Shown here piece by piece: positions 42,278 through 52,179 of a DNA stretch of 64,000 nucleotides. The number at the start of each line of letters is the position of its first letter. The first letter of the stretch is position 1. Below the pieces are notes generated by a model. That model made no database searches, was not told the origin of the DNA, and saw only the letters and a program-made list of their open reading frames with translations. The position numbers and the translations under genes are program-made. The DNA is from Ephemerocybe angulata (taxonomy: Eukaryota > Basidiomycota > Agaricomycetes > Agaricales > Psathyrellaceae), in NCBI GenBank assembly GCA_013368325.1, contig JAACJK010000112.1, forward strand, positions 310,001 through 374,000. The letters run 5' to 3'.

Positions 42278-43750
42278 ATGATTAATTGCTGTCATGCCAA
42301 TCATGACATCATGCTCTAGATAAGAGAATTATTAAGCTGATTCATTTATATCTCACCCAGTTCTTGTCTGATAAGAATGATTTTGTTATCATTAGAAAGG
42401 GTAGAATGAGGGGAGTAAGAGGGTTTATGTAGTGTATCCAATGAATACAGTTATACTCTGTAAAACCATGGAAAGGTCATAATGTCAACATCAAGCTCAT
42501 TTAGATAAGAAGAATGTTGAACAGATTCATTAATCTTCCCCTCAGTTCTTGTCTGATAAGAGTGATTTTAATATCAATAGAAAGTATAAAATGAGGAGCA
42601 TACAGTGGTGTATGTGGTGTTCTATCTGCACACAGTTATACTCTGCAATACCATAAGAATCTCATTTGGGAGATGTATTAGGGTTAGTGTCACTGGGGAC
42701 AGAAAATAAGGATAAACAGTAAACACTTATATACACTATGCTCCTGGAGGTGTAATGTAACTAATACAGCAACAAGATTTACTATCCTTAAATGATTGGT
42801 GGTGTAATAGTAGAATTCACAGAGTAGTTCTTGTGTTGCAAATCAGTACTTAGAGACCCTCTTCTGATGACATGAGCAATATAAATAGAAGGATAAAAGA
42901 GAGTGAGATGCCTAGTTCTGAATGCCAAAAAAAGTAAACAAAACCATCCAGTGAGCATGGAGATATGCATAGTTATAGGTACAATTGAGCTTTGAAGATA
43001 CACACTTGTGCAACTAGAGAATCAAGTATGTACTTGAGGCTAGTTCTTCTTATAGATCAGCTTCTACTGCATGGATTTGCTTGCAGTTTTTTTTTATAGA
43101 AACATAGTGGTTGGGGGTCTACTCTGGCAGTGCCTTTATACTTCTATATTCTTGCCTTGAAGAGCAATAGAGACAATTGTGCTATTTAAAGGATACTTTG
43201 CATAAAGTCATATTCCTGCTATAATGTGTGCATTAGACATTTACCACTCCATGGAATAGCTTATGAAATAGCTTTAGTATGCTGATACATACTTAAAAAG
43301 GTTTATGCTCATGATATGATGTCTCAGGAATACCAACCCTGATGGATAAGTACATTCAGCTTACATCTCAATATCAGGTTGCTAGTAAAGGGCTTAAGAT
43401 GTAACACATATGTAACTCTACTCTCCATAAATTGAGTCTTCTAGTGATACTAAGCTCATTTATTTTAGATTGGAACTGGGTGAGATATTGACCTGTTTTG
43501 ACTAAAACTCACCCTAATACATGCTCCAAATAACATTTCTATGATTTTGCAGAGCATAACTGTAGGAATAGAAGATACCACATATACCACTTTGTTCCCC
43601 TCATTTTACACTTTCTAATGACACTAAAATTATCTTTATCAGACAAAACCTGAGGGAGATACCAATGAATCAGCTTAGCACTCCTGTTATCTAAATGAGC
43701 ATGATGTCATGCAAATCATGACATTGTGATACTAATCAATCACACTGGTA
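42278..43750. repeat. Long inverted and direct repeats in the 7-bp-TSD transposon
   Basis: 42278-42470 is an imperfect inverted copy of about 43550-43750 (shared CATGACATCATGCTC, TTGTCTGATAA, AGAATGAGGGG-type words). A third, direct copy of the same unit lies at about 42480-42665. These make the interior a large potential foldback. No ORF of significance is present between. Confidence 0.65.
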
Positions 43751-44386
43751 TCATGCAAATCATTACATCATAGGCACAGGTATTCATCAATGCCATCACA
43801 GGCACAGGTACCATTAATGGCATAATAGATCTAGATGAGATCTGAATCTGAGATTTAAGATTGATGGGTTATGTCAGATTGATGGCAGCTGTTATCTCAG
43901 ATCTGACTCTCCCAAATTGGCAGAAGGACCCCAGACACTTATATAATTATGTTCACCCAAAGAGGTGATGTGGCTGAACCAAAGTAGCTGGACCATGTTT
44001 GACAATGGCTGGACCAAAGTGGCTGGACCATGTTTGGCAATGGCTGGACCAAAGTGGTTGGACCAGTTCTTAGAATGGTCAGACCAAAGAAAGTCAGGAC
44101 CCCTGGCACTCAGGTCACAAATGGCTCAGCCATTTTGAAAATGGTTGAGAAAATATACAACCAAATATGGCTGCATAATATAGTACAACCACTTTTTCAT
44201 TATTTCAACCATATCTATCCAACCACATGCAGAGTCAACCATTTGCGGAATAGTTGGACCATTTTGGGACTATGTGGTCCAACCACGCATGGTTGAGCCA
44301 CTGGCTGGGGGACATCTAAAGTATTTCTTTTCCTCAAATTGATATACATTGAAGTGGGGTCAGTCGGGTGACTGAGGTGTCAGATG

Positions 44387-44957
44387 TCCACGGACCACTA
44401 CCACGAACACTATCTGGTTTCGAGTACTGGGTCACCTTCATCGACGACTATTCCCGCTTCAAACGAGTATACGCTCTAAAGCGCAAGTCAGAGGTGTTCC
44501 AGAAGTTCCAGGAGTTTGTCGCTGAGTGCGAACGAGTACACGGGTTAAAGGTCAAGGAGCTTTGAGACGATAAAGGGGGTGAATATATTGGGAATGACTT
44601 CGCAAAATGGTGCACAGATCGCGGCATCACACGCCAACACACAGTCAAGGTGACACCCCAGCAGAACGGTGTGGCTGAACGCCTCAACCGCACTCTCGCT
44701 GAAGGTGTCATTGCCATGCTTAACCAAGCAAACCTCCCTGCATCCTTCTGGGCACAGGCTGTGTTGTATCTCACCGATGTTTTGAACGCTATGCCCTCAT
44801 CAGCACTCTCCAAAACCACATCCTACGAGGTCTGGCACAAGCAGAAACCTGACTTGTCCATCTATCGAGTCTTCGGCTGCCGAGCTTTTGTTAACATCGC
44901 TCGGAAGGATCGCAAGAACCTCCAATCTCACACGGAGCCTTGCATCTTCATTGGCTT
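44387..44957 (+). pseudogene. Copia integrase core
   Basis: Resumes the copia frame exactly after the target duplication: HGPLPRTLSGFEYW, VTFIDDYSRFKRVYAL (first Asp). A TGA at about 44563 stands where LRSD-like sequence is expected before DDKGGEYIG (second Asp). Then RQHTVKVTPQQNGVAERLNR (Glu of the DDE triad) and FGCRAFVNI, ending FIGF at the next insertion. Confidence 0.9.
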
Positions 44958-44959
44958 TG

Positions 44960-45565
44960 TGTCGGAAATCCGAAAAGTGCCTTACAAGGCCAATAAGGGC
45001 CGAAAGGTGATGGCCGCCTTACAAGTCGCCCTATAAGGGATAAGAATGTTATATAAGAAATAATAAGATAGGCGATTTGGCCTTATAAGGCAGGTGCGGT
45101 GTCAGTAGGGCCCGGCCCCACGTCGGGACCCGCATAGAGATCCCGACGGATAAATCCCGACGCCGCCCGGGCGGCGGGGCCAGCGCCGGCGCGCTGTGCT
45201 GGCATCCTCACCCTTGCCTGAGCATAAAGAGGCAAAGGCAACGGAGCCACCATGCTACTTACCCTTGGGAACGCGGCACTGGTGTAAGAATTTAGTTTGA
45301 GGCCGCTTTATGAGGTCAGCGGGACTCCACAATTCAGGGGTTGGTTTCTCAGGTGGGCGCGGAGGGTATATTGATGGGATTTTGATGGGGAAAATAATGG
45401 GAACAGGCGCCGGGACACCGTAAAGCGATCTGACAAGGACAGCGCAACCTGATAAGGGCGTTGCAGCCTTATCGGGCCTGCCGCGGCCTTACATGATGCA
45501 TTGTAAGCGGCCGGCATGCCTTATTAGGCTACGGGCCTTGTAAGGCTGTTTTCGGATTTCCGACA
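44960..45565. mobile_element. 606-bp MITE in the copia integrase, TG target duplication
   Basis: Perfect 17-bp inverted ends TGTCGGAAATCCGAAAA, then after 2 bp GCCTTACAAGGCC on both sides. Flanked by TG (44958-44959, 45566-45567); excision restores FIGFETGYKGW. GC-rich interior with several CCTTATAAGGC-like palindromes (45060-45090, 45445-45530). A 2-bp TG duplication is unlike the TA of Tc1/mariner. Family unknown. Confidence 0.8.
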
Positions 45566-45567
45566 TG

Positions 45568-46773
45568 AAACAGGCTACAAAGGATGGAGGTGCTACAATC
45601 CTATCACGAAGAAGGCACACATCTCACGCGACATCATCTTCGATGAGAACACATTCCCTGGTCTATCGCACACACCCATTGGCCTTGGGGATATCTGGCC
45701 TGACCTCGAGGATGAGGACGACGACGCACCGCCTCCTGCACCTCCTGCACCTCCTGCACCTCCTGCACCTCCACGAGCACCTCCATCAGACGAGGACTCA
45801 TCTGACGAGGACGACGAGGACTCATCTGACGAGGACGACGAGGACTCATCTGACGAGGACGACGAGGACGACGAGGATGATGAGGATGATGAGGATGACG
45901 AGGATGATGAGGACGATGATGACAAGGACAACAGCAGCACCCGACAGGCGCCACCACATACACCTTCCCAAACCATGGACCTGAAAGCTCTCGGCAAGCA
46001 AACAGCGTCTCGACCACAGTTCCACCCGACTTCACCTACCTCACCTACACCTAAAGCTGAGCCACAAAAGTCTACTCCTCCTACATCGCCTGAACGTCCT
46101 ATCCCTGCTCCCACGTTTCCTGCTCCTCCTCCTTCTGCACCTGCTCCTGTCCCACGGAAACCTATTGCCCAACCAATGGTGGCGCAAGGCTCGCGCCCTG
46201 TCCGCCAAACAGCAGTTCCTGATTACTTCAAACTGACTGGGGGTACGAGGTGTACGACCAAGCCGGTTGCACGACGTCAAGGGGGTGAACCGCCAGCGGA
46301 TCAAGGGGGTGACAAGGATGATGAAAATATGTTTAATCCGCCACCTCTCACAGCGCAGGACTTCGAAGACGAAGACGATGGGAACAACGACAATGTTGAT
46401 CTTGAAAAAGCTCTATTTGCCACTCCTATCATGCAAGCTCTCATGGACGTCTACGACATAGGAGAATACATCCCCACTGATGAAGCTGTGGAAATGGTTC
46501 TCCTCATGGCCACAGACAAGATGGAACAGGCTTTCGGAGCTGCTACACGACCAGAAGATTCCCCACGCAGCTGGAAAGAAGCCATGTCTCGACCAGACCA
46601 TGAGTTCTGGGCTGCTGCATGTCAAACGGAGATGGACGCACTCATTGCCAACGGCACTTGGGAAATTGTCAGGCTACCAGACGACAGGAAGGCAATGGGT
46701 TCTCGATGGGTATTCCTTATGAAGCGCAAGTCCGATGGCACCATCGACCGCTACAAGGCATGCCTCGTCACTA
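45568..46773 (+). pseudogene. Copia integrase C-terminus, linker and RT start
   Basis: In-frame continuation ETGYKGWRCYNPITKKAHIS and RDIIFDENTFPG (integrase C-terminal motif). A linker carries a four-unit PPA repeat and a strongly acidic DEDSSDEDDED tandem repeat (45785-45930), then a Pro-rich region and QTAVPDYFKL (PCNA-box-like, 46206-46229). The RT begins at MSRPDHEFWAAACQTEMDA, MGSRWVFLMKRKSDGTI and YKACLV, cut by the solo LTR. Confidence 0.88.
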
Positions 46774-47237
46774 TATTAAACCGTTAGGTTTAGATAAGTA
46801 TGACCACGCTGTGAGTGGGAAGAGTTCGATTAGATTGATAGTAACTAAACGATATACATGATACGCACCTGTGAGTGGGAAGAGTTCGATAGGGACTCAA
46901 CCACTCACAGTGTCGACTATATACTGTATGAGAACAATGATCAATCTATTTATGGAACAATAGAAGTGAGAACAATAGATTGAGAACAATAGAACGATGG
47001 ATATCAATAGAACAATAGATGAAACGAATAGAATGATAGAAGCGATGAGAGAATGATAGAAGTAATGATAAGAATGATGAATGAACAATAAGTGCGCAGC
47101 TATGGGCGCGAATGGGTGAAAGTGAGCAAATGTGAGCAAATGTGAGCAAGAGCGAATGGTGAATCGTAAAGAGGAAAAATGTCGAAAAGATATGTATCTA
47201 GATGAGAGGACGTTGACATGAGCATTGTCCTTCAACA
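46774..47237 (-). repeat. Solo copia LTR inside the copia RT
   Basis: 464 bp, flanked by CACTA (46769-46773, 47238-47242). On the minus strand TGTTGAAG...TTTAATA. Same family as 49646-50099 and the fragment at 18666; a different subfamily from the host element's own LTRs. Confidence 0.9.
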
Positions 47238-47242
47238 CACTA

Positions 47243-48609
47243 AAGGCTACTCCCAACAACCTGGTGTCGACTATGACCAAATCTTCTCTCCTACCGCTCG
47301 TCTCACTGCCCTTCGTACTGCTCTCGCTAAAGCAGCCATGAACGGGGAATACATCGAGTCCATCGATATCTCCAACGCATACCTCAACGGCGAGGTCGAA
47401 GACAAGTACAAGGTCTACATGACTCAACCTGAAGGTTTTGAAATCAGAGGCCCCAACGGAGCGAAATGGGTCTGCCGCCTCAAGAAGGGTATCTATGGCC
47501 TGAAACAGAGCGGACGACTGTGGTATCAGAAGCTAGCAGCGGAACTCGAACGATTGGGATTCACCCAGATCAAAACAGATCCCAGCTTCTATGTATGGGA
47601 AGCTGATGGTATCCGAATCACTCTACCAGTATTTGTCGATGACATCACCATCATCTCCAAGAGTCAGGACAAGGTCAAATGGCTCAAGGAATCACTCGCC
47701 AAGGTCTTCACTCTCAAGGACCTTGGCCCAACCACCTACCTCCTCGGTATCAAGGTCGATTATGATCGCGAAAACCGCACACTCCACCTCTCCCAACACC
47801 AGTACATCCTCGATATCCTTAAACGATTCCGCATGGAAAACTGCACACCAGTCGCAACTCCTATGGATCCAGGCAGTGGCACTCGTCTTGCCAAGTACGA
47901 TCTCTCCAAGCAGGAGCAACGTGAGATGAAGACTGTCCCATACATAAATGCAGTCGGAGCTCTCATGTACCTTGCCATTGGAACTCGCCCAGACATCGCC
48001 TACTCCGTCGCCAAGCTCGCCCAGTTCAACTCGAACCCTGGTCCAATCCATTGGAATGCCGTCAAGCATCTGTTCCGCTATCTGAAGGAAACGATGGACT
48101 CATGACTCACTTATCGCAATGAAGGCGAGTCTCTGTCCTCAGAACTCTTCCAGGCATATACCGATGCGGATCATGCTGGATGCCTTGACACTCATCGATC
48201 CACCTCTGGATTCCTTATCAAGATGGGCACAGGCACTGTTAGCTGGTCTGCTAAGAAGCAGGCAACCGTCGCGGACTCTTCGACAGAGGCCGAATATGTT
48301 GCTGCCTCCTCGGCAGGACGTGAAGTCATTTGGATGCGGTCATTCCTTCGGGAACTTGGGACTACAGTCACAGATCCTTCACGACTGATGGTCGATAACC
48401 AATCTGCTCTCAAGGTGCTTCGAAACCCCGAACACCACAGCAGAATGAAGCACATCGACATCAAGATGCATTGGATACGAGAGGTTATTAAGTGCGGCGA
48501 AATTGAGGTCCACTTCCTTCCTACCAACGACATGATCGCCGACATCTTCACCAAACCACTCCCCAAACCCGCTGTACAGCGTCACCGTCTCGCTCTTGGT
48601 CTTGAGTAA
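47243..48609 (+). pseudogene. Copia reverse transcriptase and RNase H
   Basis: Continues the RT as KGYSQQPGVDYDQIFSP, ESIDISNAYLNGEVEDKY, GIYGLKQSGRLWYQKL and PVFVDDITIIS (FVDD active site). A single TGA at 48103 follows YLKETMDS (Arg expected). RNase H has AYTDADHAGCLDTHRSTSG, SSTEAEYVAASSAGREVIW, MVDNQSALKVLRN and NDMIADIFTKPLP, with TAA at 48607. Apart from the one stop all catalytic residues are intact. Confidence 0.92.
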
Positions 48610-48628
48610 TCTTCTGTGACATTGCATT

Positions 48629-48635
48629 GAGGGGG
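48629..48635 (+). promoter_or_regulatory. Copia polypurine tract
   Basis: GAGGGGG directly before the 3' LTR. The first five bases of the LTR (TGTTG) are missing at this junction. Confidence 0.6.
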
Positions 48636-49349
48636 AAGTACAATGCACATGTCTCTATGGCTCGCCCATTGTTCTCTTCATCTTCACATGGGCGCTGCCT
48701 CTTTCAAACTTTTCTATTGTTCTAATGCTTCTTTGTTCTATATATATCCACGATCACATTGTTCATTCATTCCATCGTTTCACATATATCACACAGCATT
48801 GTTCTCACTTCCATTGTTCCATATTCGTACGTACTTTATTGTTAGTGATAACCACAGGTCGCGCAACCCGCACGGGTTCGCGGGTTGTACCACGTGGGGT
48901 GCGGGTGCGGGTGGACGTTGTTTCCCTACCCGTCCCCTACAAAACGAGCCCAAGAACGTCCAAATCGGACGGAAACTGGCCGAGATATGGCCGATTTATG
49001 TCCTAGGATATAAATCAACCATATCTTGGCCAAATCTCATCCGATTTGGCCGTTTTTAGGCTCGTTCGGACGGGTAAAACCGTGGGTATGCGGGTAGGGT
49101 TGTTCCGGGTTGCTGCGCCGTGACCCGGGGTCAACCCGTGGTGATCACTATTTATTGTTCTCCCGATATGGATCATCTATTGTTCCACACAGTATATAGT
49201 CTACACTGCAAGTGGGTAGTTCCCTTATCGAACTATCTCCCACTTGCAGGTGTGTCATGCTGTATTTCTCTTTATCTAACTTAACTAATATATCAAACTA
49301 TCTCCCACTTGCAGTGGCTTCAACGACTTATAAACCTAGCAGTTTATCA
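48636..49349 (+). repeat. 3' LTR of the copia element, with a MITE inside
   Basis: Matches the 5' LTR apart from loss of the first 5 bp, a few substitutions and the 308-bp insertion at 48843-49150. Ends TTTATCA, followed by the target duplication GCCTG. Confidence 0.93.
48843..49150. mobile_element. 308-bp hAT-type MITE
   Basis: 8-bp duplication TTTATTGT on both sides (48835-48842, 49151-49158). Inverted ends TAGTGATAACCAC and TAGTGATCACCAC, similar to hAT termini. Sub-terminal GCGGGTTG/ACCCGCA repeats. Non-coding. The empty site is seen in the 5' LTR near 34513. Confidence 0.88.
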
Positions 49350-49645
49350 GCCTGGGTGCCAGGAGGTGCAGTTGCAATCTGCGAAGCAGATCAGCATGAT
49401 GAAAGACTGAGGTGAGCGTAAAGGGTGCGGCCCAAACGCCTCTTTGAGAGGAGATGTGCAACGCGAGGGTGGAGCACGCCAACCTGCCAAGGGTTGGGTT
49501 CAGGTGCAAGGGCTGGTGCAAGGCCAAAGAGAGGGTACTCACAATCTCTCCGACGCCAATGACAGTATCAAGATGTGCAGGGAAGAAATCTCTGTCAATG
49601 TGTGAATTTACCAAGGCGAGACCTTGGTGGATTTGGAGAGGTGTC
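49350..49645 (-). pseudogene. DIRS-like pol, 5' segment
   Basis: Minus-strand segment between the solo LTR and the copia element. Reads CRHLSKSTKVSPW from the previous piece, then frames with SHIDRDFFPAHLDTV and GVGEIVSTLSLALHQPL, ending at the copia target site and continuing at 34306. Frames are disrupted by at least two indels. The assignment depends on the adjoining RT. Confidence 0.5.
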
Positions 49646-50099
49646 TGTTGAAGGACAATGCCCATGTCAACGTCCTCTCATCTAGATACATATCTTTTCG
49701 ATGTTTTTCCTCTTTATGATTCACCATTCCCTCTTGCTCACATTTGCTCACATTTGCTCACATTCACCCATTTGCACCCATAGCTGTGCACTTATTGTTC
49801 ATTCATCATTCTTATCATTACTTCTATCATTCTCTCATCGCTTCTATCATTCTATTCGTTTCATCTATTGTTCTATTGATATACATTGTTCTATTGTTCT
49901 CAATCTATTGTTCCGTAAATAGATTGATCATTGTTCTCATACAGTATATAGTCGACACTGTGAGTAGTTGAGTCCCTATCGAACTCTTTTCACTCACAGG
50001 TGCGTATCATGTATATCATTTAGTTACTATCAATCTAATCGAACTTTTTTCACTCACAGCGCGGTCATACTTATCTAAACTAAACCTAACAGTTTAATA
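49646..50099 (+). repeat. Solo copia LTR in the DIRS-like element
   Basis: 454 bp, TGTTGAAG...TTTAATA, 5-bp duplication GTGTC (49641-49645, 50100-50104). About the same length and sequence as the inverted copy at 46774-47237. Confidence 0.92.
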
Positions 50100-50103
50100 G
50101 TGT

Positions 50104-51507
50104 CGGCATGGGCAGAGCTTGTCCAGAATGCCGGGGGCTTGAGTCGACACAGTGATCAGCACCAGCGAGACATGTACTGGCCCTCCGAGGATCGACTCGA
50201 TCTCCTCTCGCGAGAATGGGCCAGACATGTGACCCACCGCCACTTCTTCTGCAAGGTACTCGGCAAAGGCAGAGGGAGATGTTTTGCAGCTTGAGGCACT
50301 GGGTTGAATGACTATTTTGGTGAGCGCTGGCGTCTTGCCAATGGGAAAGCTGTTGGTGAGGTTCTGGTCGAGCATTGGGTAGAATTGGGTGAGATTGTGC
50401 TTGGCTAGGAGGGTCCTGAAGGCTGAAGGTGGAGGCATTGTAGGGAGTTGGTGATGAGCAGTTGGTAGGAGGAGAACGTAAAACAATAAAATCAGAGAAA
50501 TCTGTGTATACCAGCCTGCTAAGAGCACGTGGCTTGGAGGCAATGTGTGGGAGCTCGGTGTTCTCAGGCCTGGGCACGACACTTCCAGCTGAAGGCATGG
50601 TGGTCAGCGCTACTGCAGAAGGAGCAGAGGTGGAGTCTTGCATCATCGGCATGGCGGCATGTTTGCTTCCCGTTGGTACCATTGTAGTTCCAGGTAATAC
50701 AGACTTCAGCAGTGCTGTCGCTGTTGAAGAGGGTGAAGGGACTGTCGACCTTTTTCTTTGCCCAGAATGCCATGCCATCTTCAAAGGTCTTTGGGTGCCG
50801 AGCAGCGTTGAGTGACTGAGCCAAGTGTCCTTTGCAGGTGCAGAGGATGCAGCAGGTGTTGGGGTGGTCTGCTTTTGGCTTGTTGTCGCCCAACTTGGGT
50901 TGTTGTGGGCCTGAGCTACCCTGTCCTCAAAAGGAACGACTGTTAGAACTAGAGGAGGCCTGCACCTGCAGTCTGGCCATGGTCCTGCTCTTGATATCAA
51001 ATATGGCCTTGAACATGCCGTACTCTTGAATATAGTAGGTCAGGCAGAACTTGATATTCTGATGGCATCTCTGATCGCGCTCTCTGGCCTCAAGCAGCAC
51101 CCACTGCTCGTAAAGCTCGAACTTGCGCTCCTGGGTCTTGAAAAACCCGAAGTGACAGTCCACTGACAGACAGCCCACTCCTCGTGAGTGTGCTTGCCAG
51201 CATTCTCCCTTTTGTCATGCAAAGCCATGAGGCAAATGTGATTCACTCAGCCTCAGTAAACTCTGCGTAGGAGGTGCATGTCTCCTCGGTCATGCTGGCT
51301 TCAACCAGACACTTATTGGTAGACTTAAAAACATGTGCCACATCCCAAATAATGACAGTACTCCTATCCCGATTCCCTGGAGGGGTGAGGGACCTTCTTC
51401 AAAGGCACGAGGCCTCCGATGGTGAGTGAATTGAGGATCTCGAGGGCCTTGGGCAGACACCAGGTCAGGGGCGTGCCATAATTGGCATATGCCGTAGGCA
51501 ATAACAG
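50104..51507 (-). pseudogene. DIRS-like gag, C-terminal half, and downstream ORF start
   Basis: The minus strand reads TVIAYGICQLWHAPDLVS, QGIGIGVLSLFGMWHMF, then (after a frame change) CHFGFFKTQERKFELYEQW and LLEARERDQRCHQNIKFCL, EYGMFKAIFDIKSRTMARL, a zinc-knuckle-like CILCTCKGHLAQSLN (last Cys lost) and CRHADDARLHLCSFCSS with HHAFSWKC, and a stop near 50564. A second ORF begins MPPPSAFRTLLAKHNLTQF (50439) and runs to the LTR insertion; its FAEYLAEEVAVG and SGPFSREEIESIL phrases fit the N-terminus of DIRS-like pol proteins that I recall from Agaricomycetes. Confidence 0.6.
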
Positions 51508-51515
51508 TCTCGGTG

Positions 51516-51990
51516 TAAGGCTTCACACGAGTCCAGGTCACTGGCGGGTACCCGTGACTTGAACCGTGGGAAACCCGCCAAAACCCGGATCCGTGAGCTC
51601 GGGTCACCCGTGGGAAAATACCCATACGGGTCCGGGTATTGGATTTGAAATGTGGTTGACCTGTGGGTGAGGCTGGTTTTGACTAGGATCTCTATAATTT
51701 ATCAGTATTTAGTATCTGTGTGACAGTTATGTTCATATTGTCCATAGAAACATGGTTAAAGTATAGTATATAAGCAATATACCCAGTATGTCTACACTTA
51801 GTATGAACTATAGGCAAAATTCCATGAGTACTCACAGGTAAACTCGTGGGAATACCCGCTGTGACCTGGATCCGCAGGTCGTGGGTGATCCGTGGGAAAT
51901 ACCCGTCTGAGTCTGGGTATTGAAATTTTAGTCATGGGTACCCACCGGTGGATCCGGGTAAACCCACGGGTGCACTCGTGTGAAGCCTTA
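51516..51990. mobile_element. 475-bp hAT-like MITE in the DIRS-like gag
   Basis: 8-bp duplication TCTCGGTG (51508-51515, 51991-51998). Inverted ends TAAGGCTTCACACGAGT. Interior repeats of the ACCCGTGGG/CCCACGGGT type. Its removal rejoins the gag frame (FIDHTE to TVIAYG). Confidence 0.88.
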
Positions 51991-51998
51991 TCTCGGTG

Positions 51999-52171
51999 TG
52001 GTCAATAAAAGTAGCCTTGCGCAAGCGCGAAGGCCTCACGTCAGAATCAGAATCAGAATCATCCTCGCACGACTTCCTCTTGCCCAAAGAAACTCTTTTT
52101 GAGAGCTCCCGAAAGAGGGGAAGGGTCAAAATGTTCTTGAACTTGGACCACACTTGGACCACATGCCCGGA
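51999..52171 (-). pseudogene. DIRS-like gag, middle segment
   Basis: GHVVQVWSKFKNILTLPLF, RELSKRVSLGKRKSCED, an acidic Asp-Ser run, then RPSRLRKATFIDHTE. Open frame without lesions over this segment; flanked by two insertions. Confidence 0.65.
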
Positions 52172-52179
52172 GACCCGAT

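Larger units (their letters stand above)
36592..44379. mobile_element. TIR DNA transposon with 7-bp TSD, host of the Ngaro element
   Basis: Flanked by TCAGATG (36585-36591, 44380-44386). Inverted ends start CACCTCAGTCA and continue CCCCACTTC and ATGTATATCAATTTGAGG with only a few mismatches over about 90 bp. Inside the ends are many copies of TGGCTGGACCA-type units (36670-36980 and 43975-44300). Without Ngaro it is about 2.7 kb and has no transposase. Its arms include long inverted blocks (42278-42470 and 43550-43750). The superfamily is uncertain: the 7-bp duplication does not fit hAT (8) or MULE (9) well. Confidence 0.85.
34307..49349 (+). mobile_element. Ty1/copia element expanded to 15 kb by nested insertions
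   Basis: 5-bp target duplication GCCTG at 34302-34306 and 49350-49354. LTRs at 34307-34709 and 48636-49349. Removing four guests (36592-44386, 44960-45567, 46774-47242, 48843-49158) leaves about 5.9 kb, a normal copia length, with one gag-pol reading frame (gag, protease, integrase, RT, RNase H). Three in-frame stops break the frame: at 36525, about 44563 and 48103. All are TGA in contexts where CGA (Arg) is expected. It sits in the DIRS-like element, opposite in orientation to it. Confidence 0.92.

Noticed and set aside
45593..46114. Minus-strand ORF with a long poly-Ser tract
   Set aside because: Mirror of the acidic GAC/GAG repeat in the copia linker; low complexity.
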